DNA of 64,000 bases, taken from contig OY540809.1 of assembly GCA_961205875.1 (NCBI GenBank), forward strand, positions 33,678,267-33,742,266, written 5' to 3'. Below, piece after piece: positions 22,470 to 34,655 of this stretch. This stretch comes from Sialis fuliginosa (taxonomy: Eukaryota > Arthropoda > Insecta > Megaloptera > Sialidae). Within the stretch, counting starts at the first letter, position 1, and each line of letters opens with the position of its first letter. Both the position numbers and the translations under genes were made by a program. The notes under the pieces were generated by a model that had not been told where the DNA came from, searched no databases, and saw only the letters and a program-made list of their open reading frames with translations.

Positions 22470-23348
22470 TACGTAATAAATTAACATCAAACCTTTTGAA
22501 TTCACTTAATCTATTTGCAGAATAGAACCCTATTAAAACTCAGCCAAATCGGATAACTAGAAGTAAGGAAATTTGCAGTTTCTTTAAATATTTTTTCATA
22601 TTTTAACGAAAATTTTCAAAGCAAATATAGGTAGTGGATCGGGGTAGTTCGATAAATATCCACAGCGAGCGCCACAATAGTTACTCAAATTTATTTTATT
22701 TTATATTATAATAATTTATATATAGCTACGTCGATATTTTAATTATTTTATTCAAAGTCAATCAATGACTTTTTAAACAAGATAAAATTAGGTAAGTTCA
22801 TTTTTAAAACAAAAATATACTTAATATCATATATCATATAATAATATAACTTATAAACATTATTTTTCTTTTAGATCAATGTAAGTTTTTAGGTTAATAT
22901 ATGTAGTTGTTATCGTTGTATTTAAAAATATGTGGATGTATTTTTTTATTTTTTTTAATTATTATGTTGGTATCCATTTTATATCTGTCATTTAAATTTT
23001 GTATTGTTTTAAATTATGTTATTTTCACTTATTGTTTGATACGTTTTTCTATGAAAATATACGACGGTAATGAACATTTGGATATTGTTCTGTGTTCTGA
23101 ATTTCATACTTTTCATTGTTGGTATGGTATGTTTTTTTTTTAATTTTGGATTGTGTTTGTTGAAAAATGTGGAATGTGATTTTCAGGTTCTGTATTTATT
23201 TATTCTTTTGTGACAAATTGTTTTAAGAAAATATACTACTTGAAAGTGAGGTAATGTATTTTATTTATTGTTTTGAAATGAACTTAATAAACCACTATTA
23301 TTACAATTAATTTTTACAAGAAATGAGAGTAAAGATAAGAAAATTACC
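22470..23348. other. AT-rich spacer
   Basis: The 78-codon ORF at 22907-23143 is hydrophobic (F/L/I/Y-rich), typical of T-rich DNA, with no supporting context. Nothing else recognised. Confidence 0.4.
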
Positions 23349-23430
23349 ATTTTTTAAAAACATTCTTCAAAAAACGATAGTTTCAAAAGTCTAAGGGTGT
23401 GCTTTTTATGGCCAAGCCATGCTATTTTAT
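23349..23430 (+). repeat. Dispersed repeat, partner of 18559-18640
   Basis: 82 bases nearly identical to 18559-18640, including TTTTTAAAAACATTCTTCAA and TTTTATGGCCAAGCCATGCT. Confidence 0.75.
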
Positions 23431-24001
23431 TTTGTGGACTTAGTTGCCTTGTCATGATATTTGCATTGAATATGTTTTAGTTTATAATTTTTTATTCGTA
23501 AACACATCACGGAAGTAGGATATTTGTTTTATGATACTGTAATACCGATAACTCATATGCAACCGATATTTTTTTTCCTCCTGCCTCGCATTTTGACGTT
23601 ATTCCTGTGGGAAAAAAACAGTCTGAAAACACGGTATTGCTGTCTAGGGCGCGCAATATCATTTACAGATATTTTTATACACACCTGATGAAAAACTGAT
23701 AAAAACTGTGAATGTGTGTCAAAGGTCACAATGGATAAACTGTTATAGTATTGGTTCTATGTGGAGGCAACAGTACAGCACATGTGGTGGCCATCGTTAT
23801 GCAGTGGTGTCAGATATGTGGGGCAAATTGTGTTAGTTTAATGTATTTTTCGTTTGTTTTGAAATAAATAATAAGAATTAAAATCTATTTTAATGGTGTA
23901 ACTAAATTAAGTTTTTTAAATATTTTAAAGTAACCTAGTAAAATTTGATATACATATATACGTTTTTCTACAAAATTTTATTTAAATTTTATTAATATAA
24001 T
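23431..24001. other. AT-rich spacer
   Basis: No gene. A slightly GC-richer patch near 23580-23850 has no identifiable structure. Confidence 0.4.
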
Positions 24002-24301
24002 CCATACTAATATTATAAAAATGTGAAAGTGTCTCTGTTTGTCTGTCTGTCTGTTACCTTTTCACGGCTAAACCGCTGAACCAACCTTGATAAAATTTGG
24101 CAGGAGGAAGGACATAAGTTACTTTGTATCCCAAAAATTTTATTTGATAAAAAATGGGTGTGACATTTGTACGTATTACAGGTTATAATTGGCGTAGATA
24201 TCTAGCGTGCAAATGTGAAATTAAAAACCTGTTTTATCGATTTTTATCATTATAACAGAAATCTTTATTACCACGCGCACGAAGTCGCGGGTAACAGCTA
24301 A
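24002..24301 (+). mobile_element. Short Helitron-like element
   Basis: 300 bp, starting TCCATACTAATATTATAAAA after A and ending CGCGCACGAAGTCGCG hairpin, GGTAACAG, CTAA, followed by T (24302). Contains the GTCTGTCTGTCTGTTACC and ACGGCTAAACCGCTGAACC blocks of the longer copies, but only a short middle. Confidence 0.85.
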
Positions 24302-25227
24302 TAAAAAATAAATAGATAAAATTTCTACCTAGAGAAGAATGTATTATAAATATAATGTATTATAAATATGAAATTCGAAGTGGATGGATATGAAATGAAG
24401 TTTTACTAACAAAAATATTCTATTAATTTAATGAATATACCTACTTCAGATTTCTTATTCACGTGGTCAAGAAGGCAGACAAAAAATACAAATACATTTT
24501 TTTTCAGTTTCTTAAGAGGGTGGTCTATACGTTTTCAGCAAATCTCATCATTTAATCTTTCTGTAGGAGTTGACGATTTAACCGATCATTAACTTCAAGT
24601 ACATATTCACATAAGCTAAAGAGAGAAAGAGAGAGTAGTCTTGTTGAGAGAATTATTTTATATACGATATAACAGGGGTGGACTGGCGTAGATTATTGAA
24701 GAGCGGTACTAACTGTACCAACAATATTGATTTATTATTGCTCTCGAATGTAGAACCTTCGTCGTTCTTTAGATTGTATACAGTCTGACTATTAAGTAAG
24801 TGCCAATAACATATTGTATTAACTTTATATAAAATATGAAGTCAACCTAGTTTTTAAAATATCAACCTGTATTTTATGTAGAATTTATGAAAATGACCAT
24901 TTTTAATGAATTTTTATTTTTAATTTAGAGGTTTTAGGTCATCCTGTATTTTTATTAGTTAGTTTTTTTATTTTCTCTACATCCATGTAAAAATATCGTA
25001 CGGGTTCACTGTAAAATTTCTAGCATTATTCAATATTTTTCAAGAAAGTAAATCATAATGATAAAAATCCAATGTTTAATTAAATTTTACAGTGCGAGTG
25101 TATGATATTTGACAATTTGATGGTAGGTATAATAACAAAATACAATAAAATACAAGTTACTCTATGATGTCGTATCTCATTGTAATTATGAATTATAAGT
25201 ACTTAATGATTTTTTTTGTAATTAAAC
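24302..25227. other. AT-rich spacer
   Basis: Contains a short GAGAGA run near 24620-24640. No gene or repeat end recognised. Confidence 0.4.
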
Positions 25228-25230
25228 AAT

Positions 25231-25791
25231 GAGTACGTTTACACAGCGCCGTTATTCCTGTTTTATTATAACCGATGTAGTTAAACCGTTTCAAGTGGTG
25301 CTGTTTACAAATACGAGAATAAGTGACGTCTGCTGGAATTATAATTCCGATTTGAAATACGCTAGGTTCGATGGTGTACCAACAAGAAATCTCAAAAATA
25401 TTTCGTATCTTTTATGTCTCACGAATCACGTTTCTTTTGTTTTCCATCTCTTCGTCTCAGGTGTTTTAAACATATTTTAACGGACTACGCTTTTTTAAAT
25501 GTTAATGCGAAGTGCATTACGATGAAATCCCTATACTCTGTATATACTTATATTTTTTGAGGTTGGCTAAATAGGTATAACGGGTATAACTATGTCCATG
25601 TAGTTTACACGCATTTCTATTCCTGCTCTATTCCGGTTTACTTATGCTATTCCCGTAGACCAAGAGGAATAGCATAACTAAACCCGATTAGTTATGTCGG
25701 GTGTAAAGTGCCGTTTACATGGACTTTTACACCCGGTTTTATTACATCGGTTATAGTTAAACTGGAATAAAAGCGCTGTATAAACGTACTC
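25231..25791. mobile_element. 561-bp MITE, GAGTACGTTTA ends, possible AAT duplication
   Basis: The left end GAGTACGTTTACACAGCGCC and the complement of the right end GAGTACGTTTATACAGCGCT extend into TTATTCC and TATAACCGATGTA blocks. AAT flanks both sides. The interior holds a second inverted repeat, TTATGCTATTCCC against GGAATAGCATAAC (about 25645-25680). The 83-codon ORF starting at 25229 is a shadow. Confidence 0.75.
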
Positions 25792-26616
25792 AATGATTTA
25801 TTTCAGATTTCAGACTTCTATTGTTAAGGATGAATTTTTATTTATTTTCTTTTGGAAATTTAAAAATTCAAATAATTATTATAAAATTTTAATATTTATA
25901 GTAAATGGCTAGACTGAAATAATATAATATAATAATGATTTTCTCTGTGCCGAAAAACTGTTAGTCCAACCCTGTAACTCCCTTGGTTCGAATTCTTAAA
26001 TCTTTATTTTCATACGATCTTTCAGTGGGACCTCCCATTAAGCGTGCCACGTTCTGAATACAAAATGCCGGAAGCGTGTTGTTTTTTTAATATTTAATAC
26101 CCCCCCTAAATATGACATCTGGTACCGCCCCGGAACAACGGGGGTGGATGCGGTGCGATTGTTATTGGTCGTGTTACTTTGTACACGAACAGTTTGGTTG
26201 TGGTAAATGTTTAATTGAGGCTTTCGACGTTATTGTTGGACTTATTTTTTGTTTCTTTTTGATGTCGATGCAGTCGCTTTATTTTGGTAACTTTTTGTTT
26301 TATAGTTTGCTAATATTATTAATATTTTAATTCAACTGCTCAATGTAAACAAGTTAATGTGTGTATGTTGCACCATGTTAGAGACTAAACGGTTGAACTG
26401 ATTTTCATGAAACAAATATCAAACGATTTCTTTTTAATTCCGGGAGTGCTATATAGGGTTTATAAAAACCTGGAAAACAAAAAGGGTGGACTGTGGCCAC
26501 TATGGACGCATGATAATATAATTTTTCAATACTGAATTAATTTATAGTTAAGGAAATTATTTTTAATAATAATTGTTAAATTCAAGGTGTAAATTATTCT
26601 TACACATTATTATAAA
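25792..26616. other. Spacer with a weak duplicated motif
   Basis: GTGCGATTGTTATTGGTCGTG (26153-26173) resembles TTGCGATTGTTATTGGTGATG near 28129, hinting at two old copies of one repeat. The 72-codon ORF 26112-26330 spans the first; no family is recognised. Confidence 0.35.
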
Positions 26617-26940
26617 CTGTAAGCCAGACCTGGCCAACCGAAATTGCACCGCGGGTCGCATTGACTACCTAAAAGTCCGACGGCCGCACATAAATAAGAA
26701 ATTTTGTAAAAAACATAATTAATTTTCCAGTTTTGAATTTTTTTCTAATCAATTTCTTTTTTTGAAGTAGAACTACGTCTCTCCCGGCAATATTAGGGAA
26801 TAAACTCGGAAACACGAATGTAACGAAAATATGTCACACTTTGAAAGCTTATATATCTCCGGAACTAATAATCATAGAGCAATAAATGAAAAGCCAATAG
26901 ATAGCTTATGTAATAAATTTTATAATATAATGACTTTTAA

Positions 26941-26956
26941 CCCCCCCCCCCCCCCC
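26941..26956. repeat. Poly-C tract
   Basis: Run of about 16 C, inside the hAT element. A similar run lies at about 46110-46125. Confidence 0.85.
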
Positions 26957-27088
26957 ATCCCTAAACTCTTAAATGTATTAGCATAAAAAATGTAAAGCTA
27001 ATTTTCACAGATGAAAGGTTGTAATTGATCTTATTCGATCTGGTGCAGGTGGGAAAAAACCTACATAAGTGTAGGAGTTTTAAGCTGG

Positions 27089-27237
27089 GGCACTTAACAA
27101 AACGCGGCCGCGTCAGCGCTCGACCTTGCAATGTAATTCAAATACAAGTTTCATTTCACCCGCGCACGGGTGAAATGAAACTTGTATTTGCATTTTGGAA
27201 GGTCGTAGCGCTACGCGGCCGCGTTTTGTAAAGTGCC
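27089..27237. mobile_element. 149-bp GC-rich palindrome, likely MITE nested in hAT
   Basis: The left arm GGCACTTAACAAAACGCGGC and the complement of the right arm GGCACTTTACAAAACGCGGC match for about 70 bases. Both include GCGGCCGCG, AGCGCT and ATACAAGTTTCATTTCACCC, around a loop of a few bases. No target duplication identified. The 68-codon ORF across it is a shadow. Confidence 0.75.
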
Positions 27238-27722
27238 AAAGCATTAGAGATAAAATTACCTACCTCGCATAGAAACCGAGATATTTACGATTTTGTATAA
27301 TTAATAAATAACGAAAAAATCTCAATATTTTGCCCCGTCACATAAAAAAGGGTTGTAATTTGTCTCATTCGATCCAAGGGAAAACAAACAAGCAAGTGTT
27401 CAATCATAGTAAATTTAAAAAAATATTTAATCAACAACAAAAGTATTTAAAATATCAACAAATAATGGTTTTATTTATTCACAAAAATATTTCAAATTCT
27501 AATTTTGTATTATATTATAAAACAAAATTATCAATTAAAATGAGTTTACGTCACATAAAATAACAATATTTTAAAGAAAACAACGAGAAATTAAAACCAA
27601 CCTCAGTCATTGTGAAACACCTGATAATTAAAATAAACATAAAAACATAATTTGTTCATATGTGGCTGCGGGCCGCACATAAGAACGTCGCGGGCCGCGG
27701 GTTAGCCAGCCCTGCTGTAAGC

Positions 27723-28919
27723 TATGAAAAATACTCATGTAAAAATTGACCCAGGAAATGTAAAAATGCGACTAAAATTTTTTCAATAAAATTGTAGAGT
27801 AGAAGTTTTAAAATTTTTTATACTCACTGTATCGATATTTTTTATTTATTTTTGTAGTTTATGCTTATTGGCAAATTCATATATCTCTATTAAAAAGTAT
27901 GTACCTATCTATGAATACAATTTAATTTAAATTGTTTCTCCTTTTTATGTACACAGTTAATTTTCCATTTCCCGTTTTACATAACAAATTTTATACATTC
28001 TATCTTCATGTAAAACACTATAAAACAATGCCATATGACAAAATAATCCAAATATTTAATAATAATATTTCCCCTAAATGCGACACCCAACTCCGTCCCT
28101 CTGGATGTATTGTTTAGGGGTGGGCATTTGCGATTGTTATTGGTGATGTTGGTGTTTTTGTCACCGTTATGTTGGTATACTTGTTTGCTGAACCTACCAG
28201 CGTGTCATACATGCAGGCTTGTTAATGTAGATGCGCGTATATACATATATACATAATACATATAATATATGTGTGTGGGTGGGTTTGAATGTATGGTAGT
28301 CGTACCAACGAGCAAACATTGCCCCGTTTCGGTACCGTGGTAATTAGGTGCATTATTTGATCAGTGTTTTTCATTTTTTTTCCATTAGAATTATTTTATT
28401 TGCTTGTCTCTTTTATCAAACAGGTATCTGTACGGGTTATGTGTGTAAGTATTGATGTTGGCAATAATTTTTACTTAAATTTAAAAATGAACTAGACTGT
28501 TCAAGGAGGTATCGGAAGACCACCTCACCTAAGATAGCCAAACATTACATTATTATATTATATTATTACATTACCTTGTTATAGTTGGTCGCCAACATTT
28601 TATATAGAAACGTATGCAGCGAGTTATTTATTAAAGATATTGTAAGCTGTCGCGGACTTTTATGTATAAGAACCAATGGAATCTTACATAACACCTAGAA
28701 GCTTTTAATATCTACTGTAGTTTAGTCAGACGTACGAAATTAATAGTCGATCATTTTTTCTATTTGCACAAAATTTTTGTTTACAACATGATTATACATA
28801 GCCTGTGCCACTTCCCGGATTTCAAAATTCCGGTGATAGTTTATCCAAAATCAGTTCAGTGCATCTATAATATTGAATTTATAGATAATCAAGTAGAAAT
28901 CAATAATTAATTATTCCCA
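27723..28919. other. AT-rich spacer
   Basis: AC/AT microsatellite-like stretch at about 28235-28285. No gene accepted. Confidence 0.4.
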
Positions 28920-29040
28920 ACAAAAAAAATGGGTGTGTGTACTTATCTACGCGCGTTGGAAGTTATACTTATTTGGCATAGTGACAGTTAGCATGCAAAT
29001 GCAAAACTAAAAACCTGTTTTACCGACTATCATATAAATA
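28920..29040 (+). repeat. TE-tail fragment related to Helitron body
   Basis: ATGGGTGTGTGTACTTATCT, TACGCGCGTTGGAAGTTATA and GCATGCAAATGCAAAAC, then TAAAAACCTGTTTTACCGA, parallel 24155-24245 inside the short Helitron. No ends present. Confidence 0.5.
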
Positions 29041-30249
29041 ATACATTTTTTTAGAAAATACCGGAAGTTGTCCCTTTGCCCATTGTATATTATATTATAA
29101 AACATAATTACATTTTTCCAGTACTGATCTGTATAAATTCTTCTTTTTTTCAGTCGTATAATACAAACACATATTTACTGTATCTATTATCGATAATTCG
29201 TTAACCGCACTCGACGCTGCGGGTTTGTTATTAATGGAGCGAATAAATACGCTGATATTTACATTCAACAATTTGTCTATAGCATCTAATAATAATAGAC
29301 GACTGAATTTGTTATAAACAAATAAATATGGTGTATTTCTGTCACCAAAACACTAGTAAGATTTCTATCAGACGCAGACAAAGTTTTTGAGCTGTTTAAC
29401 AAAACTTTTTGTCGATTTGTTTATTTTTACGTTCATTTTTGATGGATTAATGTATTGAATATATTTAAAAAAAATATTTATGTTATAATTTTGTTTTATT
29501 TCTTGGCATAGGTACTTGTTGTTTTTACAAATTCAAACATTCTCGATCTTGCTTGCATTTTAAGTTCTTCTGATTGATTTGATAGAATGGTGTACCTATC
29601 TACTATGTTACGACCAGAGAAACAATAATAGGAAGAGAAGTTGCCTCTGTGCCTGTTAGGTTAGGGGTGTGGGATAGGTGTAATACAATAGGGATACATA
29701 TAGTTTTTTATTACTTATTTTAGTTTTTTTATTTTATTATAGCTTCATAAATTATTTTTGATTGATAATATTGTGTTGATACCTGTGGGCAGTTGTATGT
29801 CGTTCATGTTATGTAATTGATAAAGAAAATTGATTCAATAAGATACTGACATCATATTTAAACTCAAATGTAAAACAAAATTTATTTGTAGGGCACGTTC
29901 TATATAAATTTAACTTATAATAAATAAATATAATAAAATTACTTAATATTATACGTGATAAAATTTAAATTAAAAAAAATATATCATAATATTTTTGTTA
30001 TGTGTTTATTACAAACAATTGGAACGATAATTTAGTTACTTAAATATTTATTACAATAAGAAATAATTTGCAAATAAGCAAACAAAACATTACAAGAATT
30101 TCCTTTTACTAGTTTCAAAGAAAAACAAACTCGAATATTCAACATTCAAGTTTCAAATGTAAATAAAAGCAGTACCTACTACTAAAATTATTATTCTAAT
30201 TAAATAAATACCATTCCATATTTGAGTTAAATAATTGGCACAGTGCAAA
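29041..30249. other. AT-rich spacer
   Basis: GAAGTTGCCTCTGTGCCTGT (29638) recurs at about 56502, a short shared repeat piece. No gene. Confidence 0.4.
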
Positions 30250-30520
30250 TGCAGTTAAAGTCCGAGCACTGTTGTTACAACATGGAGTAGCGCTAGTGCG
30301 GTCAGCTCCTATGTGTGTACGCGCACGGTGTGTTTGTGAGACGACTCCAGCATCCAGCAGCAGCGCCGCCGTGATCATCATCTCCAGACGTCGTCGGCAG
30401 TCGTGTGCGCGTATCCCGACAGAGCGCACCACTACGCAAATTAGCGCGGGACGATTTAAACTTCGCGCGGTCCTATTGTTGCATCGAATTATTTTAATTG
30501 TTGTGGAAACTTCGCGGGAT
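30250..30520 (+). promoter_or_regulatory. CpG-rich island, possible promoter / 5' UTR exon
   Basis: About 270 bases far richer in G+C and CpG than the flanks (CGCGCACGG, GCGCCGCCG, CGTCGTCGGCAG, GTGCGCGTATCCCGAC, TTAGCGCGGGACG, CTTCGCGCGG). Open frames exist on both strands (108 codons plus, 78 codons minus), which is common in CpG islands; neither looks like a known protein. I infer a promoter or first exon. Plus orientation is chosen only because the nearest real gene, at 49530, is plus-stranded; strand and link are unproven. Confidence 0.4.
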
Positions 30521-30599
30521 GTTTTAAATACTGTTTATTTAAATTGTTATCTATTATTATTTTCTTATCGACTGGTTGTTGATATGTACTTGATATAGT

Positions 30600-31675
30600 T
30601 TTGTTGTTACCATTAATTAGTTATCAGTTTATTTTGAAAGTGCGAGGATGTTGTGAAATATTCGATGTGTTTTTTTTTTAGTGATTTGGTTGAAAATATA
30701 GTTTATAATATGTGGTTTTAAGTTTATTATGTTTAAAGTTAAATTTGGTGATATTGGTAAATTTATTATATTTTTTATGTTGCGTATTTCTTAATAAATA
30801 ATTCAGAACGATCCGATACAAGAAATAATTTGAAACAGTTATTATTTAACAATGGGTTTAAAATAATAACTATACTCATTTTTACTGGTTATTATTTACC
30901 CTCTTTTATTAATAAAATTTTCATTACATTACAAATATTAAAAAAAATTATATACTTGATTATTTGGGAATTATGAAAGTCAAAATTATCATTTTAATAA
31001 TTAGGAGCTTACAAAAAACGCATTTAATTTAAGTTCATATATACATGTATAAAAGTATATATAAAACTTTTTGCTGGCAGAAAATCTTGTAATTAAATGT
31101 AGCATTTATTTGTTAAAAAGTTTTTAATTAAAAACTTTATTTCATAAACATTATTTTTTTAATCGATTTGGTTGTTTTGAAGTTTCTTATAGCTATATTA
31201 ATGTTAACATTTAAACTGTTCAGATACTTTATTTATGTTGTCATGTATAAATAGAAATTTTGAAAGCATCGAGTACATAATTGAAATTACAATTGTATTG
31301 TTTTTTTTTTTTTATATTTGTTTCATTTTGTATTAATTCTTTGACAGGTATAAATGTAATATTGAGTAATTTTTGTAAATATTAAATTTTTTCAGGAATA
31401 ATATGCAGAGTTTATATAGTATTATAATTTATAATTGTTATGTTGTATAAAAGAGCTAAGAAATTTCTAACAACTAAATTTCATAGGTACCGAGAACATT
31501 CTTTTCGAAATGAAATTAATTAATCAAGTAGGTATTGGGTTATAATTTATTTATTTGACTGCATCTTAAATATTTTATTTTTTAATACAAATATTTAATT
31601 TAAGGTAGGTAATGTTATAAAAAAGATACACATTGAAAATAAACATTTTAATAATAATTTCTATAAAACTATTTG
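30600..31675. other. AT-rich spacer
   Basis: Very T-rich with no gene or repeat end. It could be intron if the CpG island at 30250 is a first exon. Confidence 0.4.
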
Positions 31676-32180
31676 TCTGTACGTTGTGGTAAAAAAAAAA
31701 TATCTGCCTTGTGAACCACGGGACTTTCTTATACGTAATCCTAACAGTGAATAGTATACGTTATTCTTATTTTATTAAATCATTTCTGACAAACTAACAA
31801 GATAGAATAAAATGAATAATATAGGTAATATTATTCTCTCCATTTATAACAAATGATTTTTTTTAACGTAATAACTGAAAACGGATGTTTAGTCTTGTAA
31901 ATTTTGGAATTTTCGAATTATTTTTGAAATAATAAAAAAATGTTTTAGATAAAAAATGTCGAGTATGTTATTATCTATAATTTATTCCCCATACATTTTT
32001 CCCAACATTTATGATTTAGCCAGAAAGAATTTTTTTATATAATTATTTAGATTCATCTACACTGTTCACTCTCAGTATTACATATAAGAAAGTCCCATGG
32101 TACCTATGGCAAACACATACACTGTTCAATCTCTGTAATACGTAGAAGAAAGTTCCATGACACTCATGGCAGATATTTCT
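31676..32180. repeat. Repeat pieces sharing the AAGAAAGTCCCATGG motif
   Basis: Two direct copies of ACACTGTTCAMTCTCWGTAA followed by AGAAAGTYCCATG (32061-32105, 32119-32163), and an inverted copy at about 31706-31760 (GGGACTTTCTTATACGTAAT). Related motifs occur at 11916, 16050 and 45020. Probably a dispersed retroelement tail. Confidence 0.5.
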
Positions 32181-32474
32181 CCTCTGTTATGAACCATTTG
32201 AATTATAATAAATTTTTTTTCTTTCAAAAATTCGTTTTTACGAAAAAATAAATAGAACATAAAATATAGATAATGATATTACCTACAATTTTTAACTTGA
32301 CCATTTTTCTCTATTTCGCATTGTTTCAGAGTAATTCGAAAAATTCAAAAATCGACGTAAGTAAACATCCATATCCGGTTGAAAAATCGTTTTCAAAAAT
32401 AGGACGTTTTCTTCCCAGACAAAAATTAATCTTAAATATAAAATTTCATCCTTCTACGATTTGTCGTATTTGAG

Positions 32475-32580
32475 TTAAAGCGCTTACAGACAGACACACA
32501 TACATCATGGCAAAAATAGTCAGAATGGATTCAGGGAAGGTCAAAATGGATAATTCCATCAAAATCTGGATTTCGAAAAA
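32475..32580 (+). repeat. TE-tail fragment (ATCATGGCAAAAATAGTCAG)
   Basis: The motif ACATACATCATGGCAAAAAT followed by AGTCAGAATGGATTC also appears inverted near 61985-62020. Following GACAGACACACA and GGTCAAAATGGA blocks are typical of dispersed retroelement tails. No coding part present. Confidence 0.45.
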
Positions 32581-32870
32581 AATCGGATTCACTATACTTA
32601 TACTATAAATGTATATTTCATATACATGGTATAAGAAAGTAAAAAAAAAATCAAGAGATTGTTTGTGTTTGTGGGAATTTTTAGAAGCTCTAAGATGCTC
32701 AAACGACGTACGCTGAGGAATCGGGACAAGTAAATTAAATTCTAGCTATGTTATGTAAAGGAATGTTCGGACTGCAGCCGCAGGAATGGTTAAATTTGTT
32801 TTTTGTAATTATGCGGGTTCCACATACTTCAGTTTTAGCTTTTAACTAACAAATGACAATTACAAAATTT

Positions 32871-33474
32871 TATGTACACTGTTAGAAATTTCCATTGTAA
32901 TTTTACACAACATGTTGTGGAAGCTAATATGCATAACATTTAGTCAAAATTCAAATCGAGTATTGTAATTTTACAAAACTTTTATCTTTGCATTTGTTTT
33001 GGAATATTACAAACTAATATAGTAATATTACCAAACATTTTTTGCATTAGTTTACTAATTTTACATTACAAGTACTGTGATTTTACAATACAATTCATAT
33101 TTAATAAGTTCTGTAATATAAGAAAAAAGTATTGTAATTTTACAAAACACATAAGGTTCCATTAGTTTAATAATTTTGTAAAACGGTTTTGTAATTTCAC
33201 AATTAATTTCAGATCAGTTTAGTTTGTAAAATTACAATACTTTTTTCTTATATTAAAGAACTTATTAAATATGAATTGTATTGTAAAATCACAATACTTG
33301 TAATGTAAAATTAGTAAACGAATGCAACAAAATGTTTGGTAATATTACTATAATTACTTTGTAATATTCTAAAACAAATGTAAAAATAAAAGTTTTGTAA
33401 AATTACTAAATGTTATACATATTAGCTTCCACAACATGTTTTCTAAAATTACAATGGAAATTTCAAACCAGTAT
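32871..33474. mobile_element. ~600-bp palindromic element, TTGTAATTTTACAAAAC-rich
   Basis: Left and right halves are inverted copies of about 290 bases. Shared blocks in order: GAAATTTCCATTGTAATTTT, ACATGTTGTGGAAGCTAATA, GTATTGTAATTTTACAAAAC-type units, CAATACAATTCATATTTAAT. Short internal units TGTAATTTTACA recur many times on both strands. Start near ACACTGTTAGAAATTTCC; exact ends uncertain. Confidence 0.75.
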
Positions 33475-33929
33475 GATTCAATAACTGTAAAAAATATAGA
33501 TAAATCAGTAAAATTCAAAATTTAAAGAACAAAAACGGTCGTTGTTTTTGTATAGTATATTATACATATATTTTATATATTATACATATATTGATACATA
33601 TATTAACATTTGCAATGTTTTGAAGGATGCATGTGCATGTGCAATATGACATGTAGGTCATATTTTCAGAGTGCATGATACAAAAATACGAAAGAGATGT
33701 AAACATTGTAAAAATCAAATAATTTTTATGACCAAAAAATGTAATATACACCTGCATCCTGAATATTTTGAAAATTTACACACTAAATAAATAATAAATG
33801 TAATATAAATAAATTATTAATTATAATTAAATAATATGTGTTGGTGTTTACATTAGTTTTTACATTTTTATTTTTTTATTTTTATTTATACTATCAAACG
33901 AGTCAACGCAACATTAAAAATTAAGGAAC
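33475..33929. other. AT-rich spacer with a duplicated motif
   Basis: The minus-strand motif CAGGATGCAGGTGTATATTA (about 33760) recurs as CAGGATGCGGTGTATATTAC at the end of the downstream pseudogene exon (about 33967). The minus ORF 33560-33757 begins in the first copy and has no recognisable domain. Confidence 0.45.
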
Positions 33930-34655
33930 TTGGGTCCCACAAAAAATGTAATATACACCGCATCCTGTCTAAATCCTTTATATGGCGTGTTGGCGTACTT
34001 TATTGGCTAGATTGGTTAGTTGATGTACTTGGTTGAACAGCAAACGTACTTAGTTGGCTAGGCTGGTTAGTTAATTAACTTGGTTGAACAGCTAAAACAC
34101 TTTCTGCAATCAATACAATTAACAATTCTATAAAAATAATGAAATACAATTTTTTTGTGATAATGTGAAAATAGTCGAGTATCAGTTAGTAGATTAAATT
34201 TTAGATTAAACAGTAGTAATAACGAAATCAATGATTATTTGTATAACAATTTTATGTCACAACTTTTAAATATTGATTGCCAATGTTTATCCGAAATTTG
34301 TAGAATAATGATGAAAACTTTTACCTGTTAATCCAGTACTAGTACTTTGTGTAGAAACATGACTGGTCCATGGAATTCCATCTTAGACCATTGTTCACAA
34401 CAAATGATCTTTACTGTTTTCAACTAAATCTGTTAATATATCGTCATCATCAATTTCACAGTAATCCTCTGTAAATATCTGTTAAAAAAATATATTATTA
34501 AAAAAAAGTAGACAACGCAATAATTATGAAGAGAAAAAAATCTAAATACCTTGTAATTTTCTTCTGTCAATACCTACTAGTTTTAATTTTGCAGCACGAA
34601 GCAGCTCATCCATTGTAGTGGCTTTTACCAATTTCTTTTCTGACAATTTGTGCAT
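33930..34655 (-). pseudogene. Three-exon gene relic, product unrecognised
   Basis: Exon 1 (34550-34655) starts with ATG, encodes MHKLSEKKLVKATTMDELLR and more (35 codons), and ends AAG|GTATTT. Exon 2 starts after TTTACAG at 34468 and the split codon joins in phase to EDYCEIDDDDILTDLVENSK. It ends ACAG|GTAAAAG at 34325. Exon 3 starts after ATTGCAG at 34103, again in phase, and encodes a 17-residue repeat of the type FAVQPSTSTNQSSQ-ST. In-frame stops interrupt it (TGA 34395-34397 and TAA soon after in exon 2; two TAA in exon 3). Reading only to the first stop gives a 59-residue two-exon product, so a short functional form is possible. Acidic and Ser/Thr/Gln-rich parts suggest a disordered protein; it may be transposon-derived. 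Confidence 0.55.

Larger units (their letters stand above)
26625..27714. mobile_element. Non-autonomous hAT element with perfect 8-bp duplication
   Basis: CTGTAAGC at 26617-26624 and 27715-27722 is an exact 8-base target duplication. Terminal inverted repeats: CAGACCTGGCCAACC (left) and, complemented, CAGGGCTGGCTAACC (right), with subterminal CCGCGGGTCGCA and CGGGCCGCGGG blocks, as in hAT elements. The 1,090-bp body has no transposase. Inside are a poly-C run (26941-26956), a piece resembling Helitron body (about 27010-27085) and a GC-rich palindrome (27089-27237). The 77-codon ORF at 27330-27563 is K/N-rich and unassigned. Confidence 0.9.

Noticed and set aside
30272-30598. 108-codon ORF in the CpG-rich island
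   Set aside because: Frames are open on both strands because of base composition; the tail runs into T-rich sequence. Treated as a regulatory or UTR candidate.
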